Below are positions 53,852 through 64,000 of a DNA stretch of 64,000 nucleotides, piece by piece. Location of the stretch: contig JAGPYM010000012.1 of NCBI GenBank assembly GCA_020736575.1, positions 1 through 64,000 on the forward strand, given 5' to 3'. The notes beneath the pieces are model-generated. The model was not told the DNA's origin. It searched no databases and saw only the letters and a program-made list of their open reading frames with translations. Both the position numbers and the translations under genes were made by a program. Position 1 is the stretch's first letter; the number at the start of each line of letters is the position of its first letter. This DNA comes from Thelonectria olida. Its lineage: Eukaryota > Ascomycota > Sordariomycetes > Hypocreales > Nectriaceae.

Positions 53852-55879
53852 ATGAAGGGCGACATCGTCCTCACGCGCGACGTCGAGGTCGTCGAGATGA
53901 AGGACTTGGGCGCTTCATCTCCCGGCATCAACACCGGCCACGGCCACCACGGCAACACGGGCGACAACGCCACCTGGAACATCTCGGCCAAGAAGGCGCC
54001 GCCGTCAAAGGAGCCCACCGACTGGATGGACGGCTTCCGCCGCGCCGAGAGGAGGCCGCTGAAGAGCCGCGACGGCGGATACCAGCCGCAGGACCATCCC
54101 AACATGCACGGCGGCGAGAGACACTACGACTTGCGCGCGGCGAATGCAAAGACGGCCAACACGGCGTTGGCGAGGGAGTTGAAGGGGAGGCATTTGCAGA
54201 TGATCGCTTTTGGCGGTTCCATCGGTATGTTGCGCCCAAGTCTCTGCTCAACACCATGGTTATTAACGGAAACCCCAAGGAACTGGCCTCTTTGTCGCTT
54301 CAGGCTCTGCCCTCTACAAGGGCGGCCCGGCCACTCTGTTGCTCTCATACGTGCTCATCGGCGCAATGCAATACTGCACCATGCAAGCCCTTGCCGAGCT
54401 CTGCGTGCTGTTTCCCATTGCCGGTTCGTTTTCTGCCTACTCGACCCGATTCCTCGATCCATCATGGGGATTCGCCATGGGTTGGAAGTAAGTACACGAC
54501 TTTCCGACCTCTATGATCTCGTCGCCGAGACTAATATATCCCGTCAATCTAGCTACTGTCTGCAGTGGCTCTTCACTCTCCCCCTAGAAATCCTCGCCGG
54601 TGCATTCACTATAAGCTACTGGAACGAGCAGCTACCAAAAGCCATTTTCGTCACCATTTTCCTCCTCACCATTGTCGTCATCAACCTGTTCGGCGTGAAA
54701 GCCTACGGTGAAGCCGAATTCGTCTTTTCCATTATCAAAATCACCGCCGTGATCGGCTTCATGTAAGTCAAAGCCGACCACGTCTCCCGGCTCCGCTAAC
54801 TCCAAACAAGCCTCCTCGGCATCGTCATCAACATCGGCGGCGAGCCGGACTCGGGGTACATCGGCGGCACCTACTGGCGCGACCCCGGCGCCTTTAATAA
54901 CGGCTTCAAGGGCTTCTGTAGCGTCCTCGTCACCTCGGCCTTCTCCTTCACCGGCACCGAGCTCATCGGCCTCGCCGCCGCCGAAACCGCGAACCCGCGC
55001 AAGTCACTCCCCAGCGCCATCAAGCAGGTCTTTTGGCGCATCACAATCTTCTACATCATCGCTCTGATGCTCGTCGGCCTGCTGGTGCCCTCAGACGAGC
55101 CGCGTCTGATCGACGGGGAGAACAGCGCGGATGCGTCGGCGAGTCCGTTTGTCATTGCCATCGAGAGCGCGGGCACCACGATTCTGCCGAGCGTCATGAA
55201 CGCCGTTATTCTGATTGCCGTTGTCAGCGTTGGAAACTCGGCCGTGTTCGGATCGTCGCGAACGTTGGCCGCCTTGGCCGAGCAGTCGCACGCCCCCAAG
55301 ATCTTTGCCTACGTCGACAAGCAAGGTCGGCCCTTGATGGCCATCATCTTTGCGTCGTGTCTCGGTCTTCTGGCCTATCTGGCCGACCTCGCTGTCCACG
55401 ACGCCATCTTCAACTGGCTGCTCTCGATTAGCAGTCTAGCGACGCTGTTCACGTGGGCCAGCATCTGTCTCTGCCACATCCGGTTCCGCCAGGCCTGGGG
55501 CTTCACGTCCCGATCCCTGGAGCAACTCCCCTTCTGCTCCAACGTGGGAATCTGGGGCTCGTACTTTGGCGTTATCGGCTACTGCCTGGTCATCATCTCG
55601 CAGATCTGGATCGCCGTGTCGCCGATTCCGACGCCAGACCAAGACACGTCGACGGGCGGGCGCGTGCAGACCTTCTTCCTCAAGGTCATGGCGATTCCCA
55701 TCATCTTGCTATTCTATCTCTGCCACAAGATCTGGTTCCGCACCAAGTTTGTGCGCGTCGACGAGATGGACGTTGAGACGGGTCGACGATACTTCCGCGT
55801 GCACATTTCGCCAGAAGACGAGCGCGAGGAGCGGAAGAGATGGCCGGTGTGGAAACGAATGTACAACTTCCTTTGCTGA
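53852..55879 (+). CDS. Amino-acid permease (AAT/YAT family)
   Basis: Exons 53852-54224, 54280-54487, 54553-54762 and 54811-55879; 619 aa. A hydrophilic N-terminus of about 115 residues leads to LKGRHLQMIAFGGSIGTGLF, the hallmark of fungal amino-acid permeases. About twelve membrane helices follow, including the family block SFTGTELIGLAAAETANPRK and NSAVFGSSRTLAALAEQ. It would import amino acids with protons across the plasma membrane; specificity (general, proline or basic) cannot be set from the sequence. Lysines in the N-terminus could serve ubiquitin-dependent turnover, as in yeast Gap1. ATG 53852 is chosen for its AAG context and because upstream sequence is leader-like. Confidence 0.93.
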
Positions 55880-56331
55880 TTTAGAAACTAGAATTGGGTA
55901 TGACACGAATATATGGCTTGCATATGTACAAATACATAGGTATATATAGCTCCTTGACATGGGACGGCGTTTGGCTGGGAGTAGAGGTTTTTGTGCTTGA
56001 ATAATACCAATGCCGGCTACGGTAAACATCTCGGATGTTTTGTTGTTTAATTTTAGGATATCATGTTGCACCAACTTGACAATCTTCTTCTTGTATTTAT
56101 TTATTTATTTATTTACATCTCGTCATCGACTTGTTCTCGTTCATTATCTCGACCAACCTGATCTGATGCGCCCCCAAATGCCTGATGTCCTTGCAGTGCC
56201 CCACAGTGGATATTTCCACGACAGACTTGACGTAAAGCTTCAAAGGTCAAGCTCTCCCCTTCATCATTTCAACCAACTTTTCCAATCCTCATTTCCTGCC
56301 CCTTCCCCTCGCCGCAGAGGCAATCGCCATC
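55880..56331. other. Intergenic with a (TTTA)n repeat
   Basis: 3' flank of the permease and promoter of the Cwf19 gene. A short TTTA repeat (about six units) lies at 56093-56115. Confidence 0.5.
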
Positions 56332-58419
56332 ATGGACGGCCTCGACGAGTTCGAGAAGACGCTTGCAGCTGAAAAATCGGAGCGAGAACGAAGCGAACGC
56401 GACCGCGAGGACCGACACCGTCGCAAACACAGACATCACCATCGCCACGATTCAGATCGAGACAGAACACGAGACAAGGACAGGGAACACGGCAGAGACC
56501 GTGACAGGGACAGAGACCGACATCGACATAGGCGCCATCACGAAGACGACGATGATGAACACAGACACAAGCGCTCACGGCATTCACGCCATGACGATGA
56601 GCATTCCTCACGGCACAAACGTGACCACGAACGCACGCACGAAAAGACTACAGACCCCAGAGAAGATCTCCCAGCTCCAGACGACGAGAAGCCACCCAGC
56701 CAAGACCCCGTCGACAGATCAAAGCCCCTCGTCCGAGACTCTTGGATGACTGCGCCCTCAGCCCTCGACGTCGACTACATCCACCGGCCCGACAAGAAGG
56801 CCAGGTCGGCCTCGCCAAAACCAGAGCCCAAGCGCGTCGTTCACAAGCGCGAGCTCAATGTTCACATCGAAGACATGAACAAGGGCAAGACGCTTGACGA
56901 GCTCGACATCCCCAAGGAGCGCACAGTCGACTACACCTTTGGCGACGCAGGCTCCTCATGGCGCATGACGAAGCTACGAACCGTCTACAGCGCTGCCGAG
57001 GAGAGCGGTCGTTCAGTAGAGTCTGTCGCCGTGGAGCGTTTCGGCAGCCTGCAGGATTTCGACGATGCCCGTGAAGAAAAGGAGGAGCTCGAGCGCAGGA
57101 AACTCTACGGACAGGGCTACAAAGGCAAAGAGAAGCCAACCGGAGAGCTCTACAACCAGCGACCCAAGGAACTTGTTCAAGATAAGCCTTCCATCGAGGA
57201 GCCTACTCCCCAACAAGCCGCCGCTCCCACAACACCAGCAATCGACCAAACAGCCCTTAACCGTCTCCGCGCCCAGATGATGAAGGCCAAACTCCGCCGC
57301 GCTCCAAACGCTGCTGAGCTCGAGGAAGAATACAACCGCGCTGCCGCCACCTTCTCCCAGCAAGCCTCCCAGGACCAATCCGTCGTCCTCGGCGTCATGG
57401 ACAACCGCCAACTCGCCGGCACCCGCGCCGAAGCCAAGGCCGTCGACACCAAGCGCGGTCGCGAGCGCGGCAACGTCGTCGAGAACCAGGACATGACCAT
57501 CGAGGACATGGTGCGCGAGGAGCGGCGCACAAAGACGCAGGCCGGCGGCGAGGGAATGCGTCTCGCAGAGCGCATAGCAAAGGACGGCAAGTTCGACAAC
57601 GACCTCGAGTACATGGACGAAAACGCAGAGAAGCTCGCCCGCCGCGTTCACAAGTCGGACCTCAACATCAAGAACATGGCCGTCAACGAGTTCCAGAAAC
57701 TCCAGCGCATCCTCGACAACTGCCCCCTCTGCCACCACGAAGACACCAACCAGCCGCCGCTCGCCCCCGTCGTCGCCCTCGGCACACGCGCCTTCCTCAC
57801 CCTCGCCACCGAGCCCGAGGTCTCCCCCGGCGGCGCCGTCATCGCCCCCATCGCCCACCGCAAGAACCTCCTTGAGTGCGACGACGACGAGTGGGAGGAG
57901 CTGCGCAACTTCATGAAGAGCCTCACCCGCATGTACCACGACCAGGGCCGCGAAGTCGTCTTTTACGAAAACGCCGCCCAGCCGCACCGCCACCTGCACG
58001 CCGCCATGGTCGCCGTCCCCATCCCCTACGACGAGGGCGCCACGGCTCCCGCCTACTTCCGGGAGGCCTTCTTGTCGGCCGACGAGGAGTGGTCGCAGCA
58101 CCGCAAGGTCGTCGACACGGGGAAGCGCGCGCGCGAGGGTCTAGGACGCGCCGCCTTTCGACGCAGCTTTGCGAAGGAGGCGCCGTACTTCCACGCGTGG
58201 TTCACTCTCGACGGCGGGCTGGGCCACGTCGTCGAAGATGCGGGACGGTGGCCAAAGGGGGATTTGTTTGCGCGCGAGGTGCTGGGCGGCATTGTCGATG
58301 CAGAACCGCATGTCATCAAGAAGCAGGGACGGTGGAACAGGGGAGATGCGAGAGTGGAGGGGTTCAAGAAGGGATGGAGGAAGTTTGACTGGACGAGGAT
58401 GCTGGCCGAGGAGTCATGA
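56332..58419 (+). CDS. cwf19: Pre-mRNA splicing factor Cwf19-like (CwfJ domains)
   Basis: 695 aa, single exon. The N-terminal 110 residues are an Arg/Asp/His-rich (RD/RS-like) low-complexity region, as in many spliceosome proteins. A conserved middle part (LDELDIPKERTVDYTFGDAG, VENQDMTIEDMVREERR) leads to the CwfJ_C_1 domain with NCPLCHHE and VALGTRAFLTL, which contains the HIT-like core (QPHRHLHAAMVAVP), and to CwfJ_C_2 (YFHAWFTLDGGLGHVVED). Family members act with debranching enzyme Dbr1/Drn1 and in intron-lariat spliceosome turnover in the nucleus. The length matches fungal orthologues. Its convergent neighbour is the alpha/beta hydrolase ending at 58898. Confidence 0.94.
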   Translation: MDGLDEFEKTLAAEKSERERSERDREDRHRRKHRHHHRHDSDRDRTRDKDREHGRDRDRDRDRHRHRRHHEDDDDEHRHKRSRHSRHDDEHSSRHKRDHERTHEKTTDPREDLPAPDDEKPPSQDPVDRSKPLVRDSWMTAPSALDVDYIHRPDKKARSASPKPEPKRVVHKRELNVHIEDMNKGKTLDELDIPKERTVDYTFGDAGSSWRMTKLRTVYSAAEESGRSVESVAVERFGSLQDFDDAREEKEELERRKLYGQGYKGKEKPTGELYNQRPKELVQDKPSIEEPTPQQAAAPTTPAIDQTALNRLRAQMMKAKLRRAPNAAELEEEYNRAAATFSQQASQDQSVVLGVMDNRQLAGTRAEAKAVDTKRGRERGNVVENQDMTIEDMVREERRTKTQAGGEGMRLAERIAKDGKFDNDLEYMDENAEKLARRVHKSDLNIKNMAVNEFQKLQRILDNCPLCHHEDTNQPPLAPVVALGTRAFLTLATEPEVSPGGAVIAPIAHRKNLLECDDDEWEELRNFMKSLTRMYHDQGREVVFYENAAQPHRHLHAAMVAVPIPYDEGATAPAYFREAFLSADEEWSQHRKVVDTGKRAREGLGRAAFRRSFAKEAPYFHAWFTLDGGLGHVVEDAGRWPKGDLFAREVLGGIVDAEPHVIKKQGRWNRGDARVEGFKKGWRKFDWTRMLAEES

Positions 58420-58897
58420 GATCCTCTGTGCGGTCATGTTGGTACAATATCTCACTTGTCATAATAGCCAGAGTTATTTGATTATTGTATTCAAGAAAAT
58501 GACCTAGGCCAATATGTAATTAAGACATTACTCTACTGTAGGAACTTCCGAGTTCCCCGAGATAAGTCATACGTGATGATATCAAATGATGAGCGTCGCT
58601 CTCCTCCCTTTCCAATGCTATAGCTCACATGCTTTCGTACAATGCCGAGCTCAAGATCCAAGCTCGCCATACAAGAGACAAGATGTGGTCGGCTTCTCGG
58701 GCGTAGCCTGCGTCTTCTAACGTTGCCCTCTGTTGGCACTCGTGCTCCTGTTTTCAGTGTCGGTTTTCCATCCATCCGGCATCGCTCTTCATACAACTCC
58801 AAAACTCCGGCTTGATGCCGTGCGCATATGATTAGAACCTTTTCCCAGGATATGTTCCGGCGGTATTATGTGTCGTTGGTTGGCATTGCTCGCCGAT
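58420..58897. other. Intergenic between convergent genes
   Basis: 3' flanks of cwf19 (plus) and the alpha/beta hydrolase (minus). No supported gene. Confidence 0.45.
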
Positions 58898-61579
58898 TCA
58901 CCTCGCGCCAGTTCGTCGTCCCCTCTCTCGTTCTTTTCGTCCATCCGCCCCCGTCACTTTCATCCAATCCTCCCACTCCTTGCTCATCTCCATCAGTACA
59001 GATCCCATCACACTGGCACTAGCCATCAGACCGTGGCCTTCTCCTTCGAGTACTCGCACTTCGCAACGCCGCATCGTCTTACCGAGCCACTTGACGTTGT
59101 CGACGGGCACTCTTGTGTCTCTGCTTCCATGGTGAATGACGACCGGTCGGGTAATATCGACATAACGGAATCCAATCGTGTGTCGTCTTTCCAAGCAAAC
59201 AAGAAGATCCACGGCTGGGTTCGCCCCAGTTGTGGCCAGTTCCCAAATCGCATGTGTCAACCGAATATCGTACGTCATCTGGCGTTCCTTGTCGGCCATC
59301 GCATCTTGCGCTGCCGCCAAAATCGCCGTCTCGCCATTTCTCGTACCCTGTGGCGGGTGCATCCTATCCATATTCTCCGTGGCGTTCGGCTGCTCGAAAG
59401 GTCCGTCCATATTAGACGTGCCGTTGGGAGACTTGCCGAAGCTCTCGTGTCCGATATTTTCTTTATCCAAACTTGGCGTGACATTTCGGCTTTCACGCTG
59501 ATTGTTGTTGGACTTGCGCTTTCGTCGGGGGTTCTTGGGGAGCGAACTCGTGATTGAACTACTCGTCGCTGTCATGAAGCTACTATTCGCGGCCTTGAGG
59601 ATCGGGGTGGGAAGAGCGCGCAGGATTCGCTGCGACGTCGGAATCGCGTTCGTGGGAGGAAGAGTCTGCGATGTGCCAAAGACGTTCATTTGCGACGGAG
59701 GAATCCAAGGTGCCAATAGGTGGATTCTGCCGCGAATGTGCTGAGGCATTCGCAGAGCCGTTGCCAGCGCATAAATGGCGCCAGCCGAGTGCGCAAGGAT
59801 GGAGAACTTTGTAATCTTCAACGCTTGGCAGATAGCATACACGTCATCTGCATAAAGTTAGCACCAGGGTCGTTAAGCATATATATGGCATAACCTACCA
59901 GGCCAGCTGAGCGGTGTAGCCGTTCCATCCGAGTACGGCTCACTGTCTCCAACCCCAGGACGATCGGGCGTGATCAAACGCAATTTCAGAGTCAAGGCAA
60001 GTTCGTCATAAAACGCCGTAATGTATCTCGTCAGCCCCATACCGACACAGCAAAAGACAGCCGAGCCTTCCGAGTCGCCAACTTCAGAGAAGGAAATGAC
60101 ACGGCCGGTCTGAGGATGTCTGATCTTTTGCGACAGACGAGGCGAGCAAAGGTAGGATTCCACGGCGTCATCGATGGAGTCTGCAGACTGTGGTCGTTCG
60201 TAACCTGCAGGCATAGGATTCTGGTTCGGTTCGGGCTGTGGGGATTTGTCCCGACGCTCTTCAGGTCTGGAATTCAAAGGGGCGGAAAGTCGCTTCAGTC
60301 TTGAGCTGCTTCGTTTCATTCTTAGTCCGTCTGGAGGAATCGGGCTGTGGTGTCCTGAGCGTCGACGACCAGTTCGCTCATTGCTGGGGTCTCGACGCCG
60401 TCCCTGAGCTACAGAAGGAAACGGCGCTCCATCGTCATCGTCATCGTCTCCTGGCGTGTTGTCGTCTTCAACATCAAGGAAGCTCCGGCCAGCCATGGTT
60501 TTTGTCCTAGTTGGAGACGCCGACTCTTCATAGCCATACACGGGAGACTTGGTCGATTGTCTCAGCTTCTCTTCTCTAGATGAGCGCTTCTTCCTCGACG
60601 ATGACGACCGTTGCTGAGATCGATTATGCTCTTCGATCTCCAGGATTACATCATCCGGTCCAGTGCTGTCTCGCTTCGATCGCCTAGCACTGGACCGCTT
60701 CTGACTCTGACTTGTTCGCCTTAGACTCGAGTCGCGGGCCGGGATAGGACGAGGCGATATCACCTCTGGGGGGCGATCGGGGGCATTGTCACTATGCGAG
60801 GTCGGCTCCTCATGGATAGCCGTCTCCGCGAAGAAGGGGTCTCCTCCTCCGGAATGGGTGCTGCTCCCAGCCCCCAGACCACCAGAGGACGAGTGGGCGA
60901 TGCCACCCGAGGCGCGCTTGCGCTCAACCTCCTTCTCGCGGAGTTGCTCTTTGGAACTCATGTACATGAGGCCCTTTGAGCTCCTGGACGTCTTCTTGCC
61001 CCAGCTATCATGCGATCGTTGATGGTTCAGTTCAGGCGACGGCGCAGACCGACGTTCGATGGAGAGGTTCCCAATGCTGTTGGCGTCGTCATTATTCTTG
61101 GAAGCGGAAGAGCCTTTCGACGATGGGCGCGAGGTGCTGTTCCGTATAAACGAGCGAAGGCCACCGGAAGAGTCCCTCGCCGGACTCTTAGCGGCAGTCA
61201 AGGGGGAGAAGCCGCTCGGAGGCTTGGACGTTCGGATGACGGGAGGGCTCGCGGCGAGGTCGTCGAGGGAAACGGGTTCCTGTCTCAAGTCGTTGACGTT
61301 CAGGTGGGAGTAAGCGCCGTAATCTACGCCAAAGCTACCGTGGGCATGGCCAGGACTCGTAGGGACGGAGAAGCTGGTCGGCGCGGCCTCGAAGTGGGAG
61401 TTTGCAGGCAGCGATATGGCACTCAAGCTCGTGATGAGGTTGGAGATGACCTCGGGACTGGCCGGGGCGAGACTCTGGCGCTTAGCTCCTGGCACGGGAG
61501 TCTGAAGAGTCCTCGGATGGCCGCGATGATGGGCTCGGGTCGGGATAGGGGGAGCCTCCGCGGGGGATTCGAAATCCAT
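58898..61579 (-). CDS. Alpha/beta hydrolase with long disordered N-terminus
   Basis: Exons 61579-59899 and 59847-58898, with a 51-nt intron (GTAGGT...TATGCAG); 876 aa. The first about 480 residues are Ser/Arg/Pro-rich and low in complexity, with no fold visible. The hydrolase starts near RHPQTGRVISFSEVGDSEGS and continues LRLITPDRPGVGDSEPYSDG. The nucleophile Ser is in ILAHSAGAIYA, the acid in HHGSRDTRVPVDN and the His in LEGEGHGLMASA, so the triad is complete. A second Ser/Asn-rich insert (about 100 residues) sits in the cap region. The substrate is unknown. The disordered segment suggests phosphorylation control or protein binding rather than secretion. Confidence 0.88.
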
Positions 61580-63602
61580 GGGGAAGGAGGAATGGAAGAA
61601 GGCCGGGGGGGTCGGGGGCCTAAGTCAGCTTTCAGAAGGTGAGGAATCTCGATGTGTGAGACCTCGGCGTGGTGAGACTCGAGCTCACGCCTCAGGATTG
61701 TTGGCGTTGGACCGTTGGACCGACTCGCGACGACAGCGACGGTGGGTGAGGCGATGGACGGTGGTAGGTGAAGTGGAGGGCGCGCTCTCTCGTGCAGGAA
61801 CTAACGCACGACCAAGGCCACCGAGCTGCAGGAACAAGATGAAGAGCACCTGAGCTGCAGGTAAGACGGTGGAGGAGGAAAGGAGATGAACGGTGCGCCG
61901 GAATGTCTCTGGCCGGGAGTGGTGGGTGGTTTAGGGGCCGGTCGTCGTCGCAATAGTAGAGAATCTGCGAAGGACGTCGTAAGAATTAGGCTGACACTGT
62001 GCAAATGCCCCCGGATGCGTCTTGATGCCCTCTTGATGCCTGTCCCTAGGAGTAACGGTAACGGTAGGCAATGGGAACCATTAAGAATGGCCCTCCCCGG
62101 CGTGGATGGAGAGAGGGATGGTCAAGTGCTTATGGCGCTGGTGTCGCTCTTCTTTGGTGGGCACGGGTCCAAGCGCCCTTTTCGGACGGGGTGTGTGAAG
62201 GGGGAAGGGGGTGGCAATTAGAATAGGAGTTGGAATTTGTACAGTGCAAGGTACATGTGCAGTGATATCGAAGACAAGAGAGAAAGCAGACACAATGCAA
62301 CAGACGAGGAGAGAACAGATGCGAGACGAGACAAGACAAGACAGAATCACGGAGAACAAAGCGACTGAGAAGCCGAGACTAGGCTCATCTCGTTTTGATT
62401 CGATAGCACCGGTTCGTTGGTTTGATGGAGAAGGGTTCAGGGGTCAAGGCATTAATTAAGACAAATATGGCGTTGATTTTACTCCGTGGCAATGAATTGG
62501 CCCGAAATCACCACGGCATTTCACCAGAAAACGAACAAAACGAACAAAGCCTCTGTCGGCTTTTGCATTCTGTAGTAAGCTCAACGGCTGTTAGTGGGCT
62601 CTCTACATGATCCTCTCAAATGCAATGCAACGTCCCTCTGCAAGGCCCTCCCAGGATCCTCATGCAGGAGGTTGCAGATTTGCCGCGTCAGATGCTTGTT
62701 CCAGTTCCTGTTTCGCAACTTCGCAACCAAACCAGAGAAGACCAAAGAATGGTCAGACTTGCCAAGCACGAGTGAGCAGTCGGGAGAAGGGAGGCCAACC
62801 TCAGCAATATCCTGTTGAGGTCGGAGCTTCAAACCGGGGGATGGTCGGCATTGGAATGGACTCAACTCGAGACATTCTCGTCCAATGACAACATGTCTCA
62901 TGACTTCAGTTCGCTTCGCGGCTGAGATATGTCACCACTCAAGTGACAGTCTGACTCGTGCCTATCAAACATTGACCCAGCTCCGCAACTCCAGTAAGGA
63001 TCCCACGTCTCTGCCCAACAGCTATCATCCATGGCTCCCCAACACCACCAACACGCAGCTCTCCAGCTTTGCCCGCTCACTGCACTGCATGCAGGCTCCA
63101 GGGGCTGTCCACCCGAGTGAGTGGGAACCCCCTTCACCCACTGATCCTCCCGCCGGCTCCCCTAGCGCAACTGATGGATTGGTGATTTGACAGGACAAAG
63201 AAATCATGGGCAGGGGACTTCCCCACTGCGAAAATGGGCACTGGCGGCATGGCCTTTTGATTTGTCGGGCGCTGGGCAAACATTAAACATGACCCTCAAG
63301 ACCCCTGGTTGCTCCATTTGATAGTCTACGTAGTATCCGAGGAGGCCGTGGAACAATTTGGATCATGACCCGATGGAATAAGCAGCTGATATCAGGCTCG
63401 ATGGATGAAGTAGTAATTAACTCTTCAAGACTGTCAACTACCTTACGTGCTAACCAATCATGTTCAGCTGCCTATTAAACACTCGCTTGCATTCCATCTC
63501 AAATGCTAGACTCAATCCGTTGCACCGTTTTCAACAACAACAGCCGCATTTCTCATCAAATCTCCTCCCACAGCCCAAAATACCCCGTTTTCATCTTAAC
63601 CC
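61580..63602. other. Intergenic: divergent promoters
   Basis: Upstream of the hydrolase (minus) the sequence is CT-rich on the coding strand, consistent with a leader. No gene is supported between. Near the right end a TATTAAA box (63473-63479) and an ACAACAACAGC-containing, pyrimidine-rich leader precede ATG 63603. Confidence 0.4.
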
Positions 63603-64000
63603 ATGTCGAGAAAAGCAAACAAGCAAGTAAGCTGCCTCGCTCCCTTTAGTCCCTTTGTCCCGGCCACGCACGCTTTCATCTCGTCTAGCGGCAGGCATCG
63701 GTTTTCGTAGGGCTGGCTGGTGTCATCTGGTGAGCCACACTAGCTACGTCATAACAGCCACACTAGAAATACACCACCATGGAAACAAATCCTGGTCAAC
63801 GGCATGGAAAAGCTGCGAGGCAAGACGTCATGATTTCAAGATGGATGGTATTGATAGATAGAGGGGTTATATTACTTGCAGATGATCAGTTTTCCAATAT
63901 CAATATTTCCGCTTTACATGTTATGAACCCCTCCCTCGTCTACTCATCCATGACAAGCCCTAACCACCAACCAAACATCACCACTCCAACTCACAGACAC
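63603..64000 (+). CDS. Start of a gene cut by the window edge
   Basis: ATG 63603 opens MSRKANKQ, then a strong GTAAGC donor follows at 63627. A good acceptor (CCAACTCACAG) lies only at the very end (about 63996), so the intron would be about 370 nt and the rest of the gene lies outside. A TATTAAA box sits about 125 bp upstream and the leader is rich in C and A, as for a highly expressed fungal gene. The product cannot be named. Confidence 0.35.

Noticed and set aside
57013..58101. 362-aa minus-strand frame
   Set aside because: Antisense shadow of cwf19, whose plus-strand frame has clear CwfJ motifs.

Overview
The window looks like nuclear chromosome sequence of a filamentous ascomycete, most likely a Sordariomycete close to the Hypocreales. 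Evidence: short (about 41-77 nt) GT-AG introns with CTAAC/CTGAC-like branch sites, an AT-rich block carrying the C-to-T/G-to-A signature of repeat-induced point mutation (RIP), and a carotenoid cluster (carX, carRA, carB) arranged as in Fusarium. The species cannot be named from the sequence alone.

Layout. 1-3.7 kb: a RIP-degraded chromodomain-type Ty3/gypsy retrotransposon that appears to sit inside a pogo/Fot1-like DNA transposon relic. 4.2-6 kb: a conserved fungal protein of unknown function. 7.1-10.5 kb: a paraoxonase-like beta-propeller protein and a secreted FAD-linked (BBE-type) oxidoreductase, tail to tail. 11.5-16 kb: a GPI-anchored secreted protein, a very small spliced gene made of two short exons, and a 512-codon protein of unknown function. 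18.5-20 kb: an intron-less coiled-coil protein of unknown function. 21-23.4 kb: a TMEM16/anoctamin protein. 24-26 kb: an intron-containing tRNA-Pro(AGG), a 2EXR-domain gene and a decayed fragment of a second copy.

26.2-33 kb is the most coherent functional unit. carX (retinal-forming oxygenase) is divergent from carRA (phytoene synthase/lycopene cyclase), and carB (phytoene desaturase) follows carRA. Together they make phytoene from geranylgeranyl diphosphate, desaturate and cyclise it to torulene/beta-carotene, and cleave that to retinal. The opsin gene carO of the Fusarium cluster is not present next to carB.

34.7-46.2 kb: an alpha/beta hydrolase with an Asp nucleophile, a pseudogene joining a STAND-type N-terminal region to a Rho-like GTPase, a metzincin protease with three H-type lectin repeats, an AA9 copper monooxygenase with a basic tail, and a flavin-containing monooxygenase. 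46.2-50.5 kb is a long gene-poor stretch with C-rich hairpins. 50.5-61.6 kb: a rhodopsin-domain membrane protein, an amino-acid permease, the splicing factor Cwf19, and an alpha/beta hydrolase with a long disordered N-terminus. A gene probably starts at 63603 and runs off the right edge.

Intron positions were set by reading splice signals and checking phase by hand. They are predictions. No homology search was run, so family assignments rest on recognised motifs.
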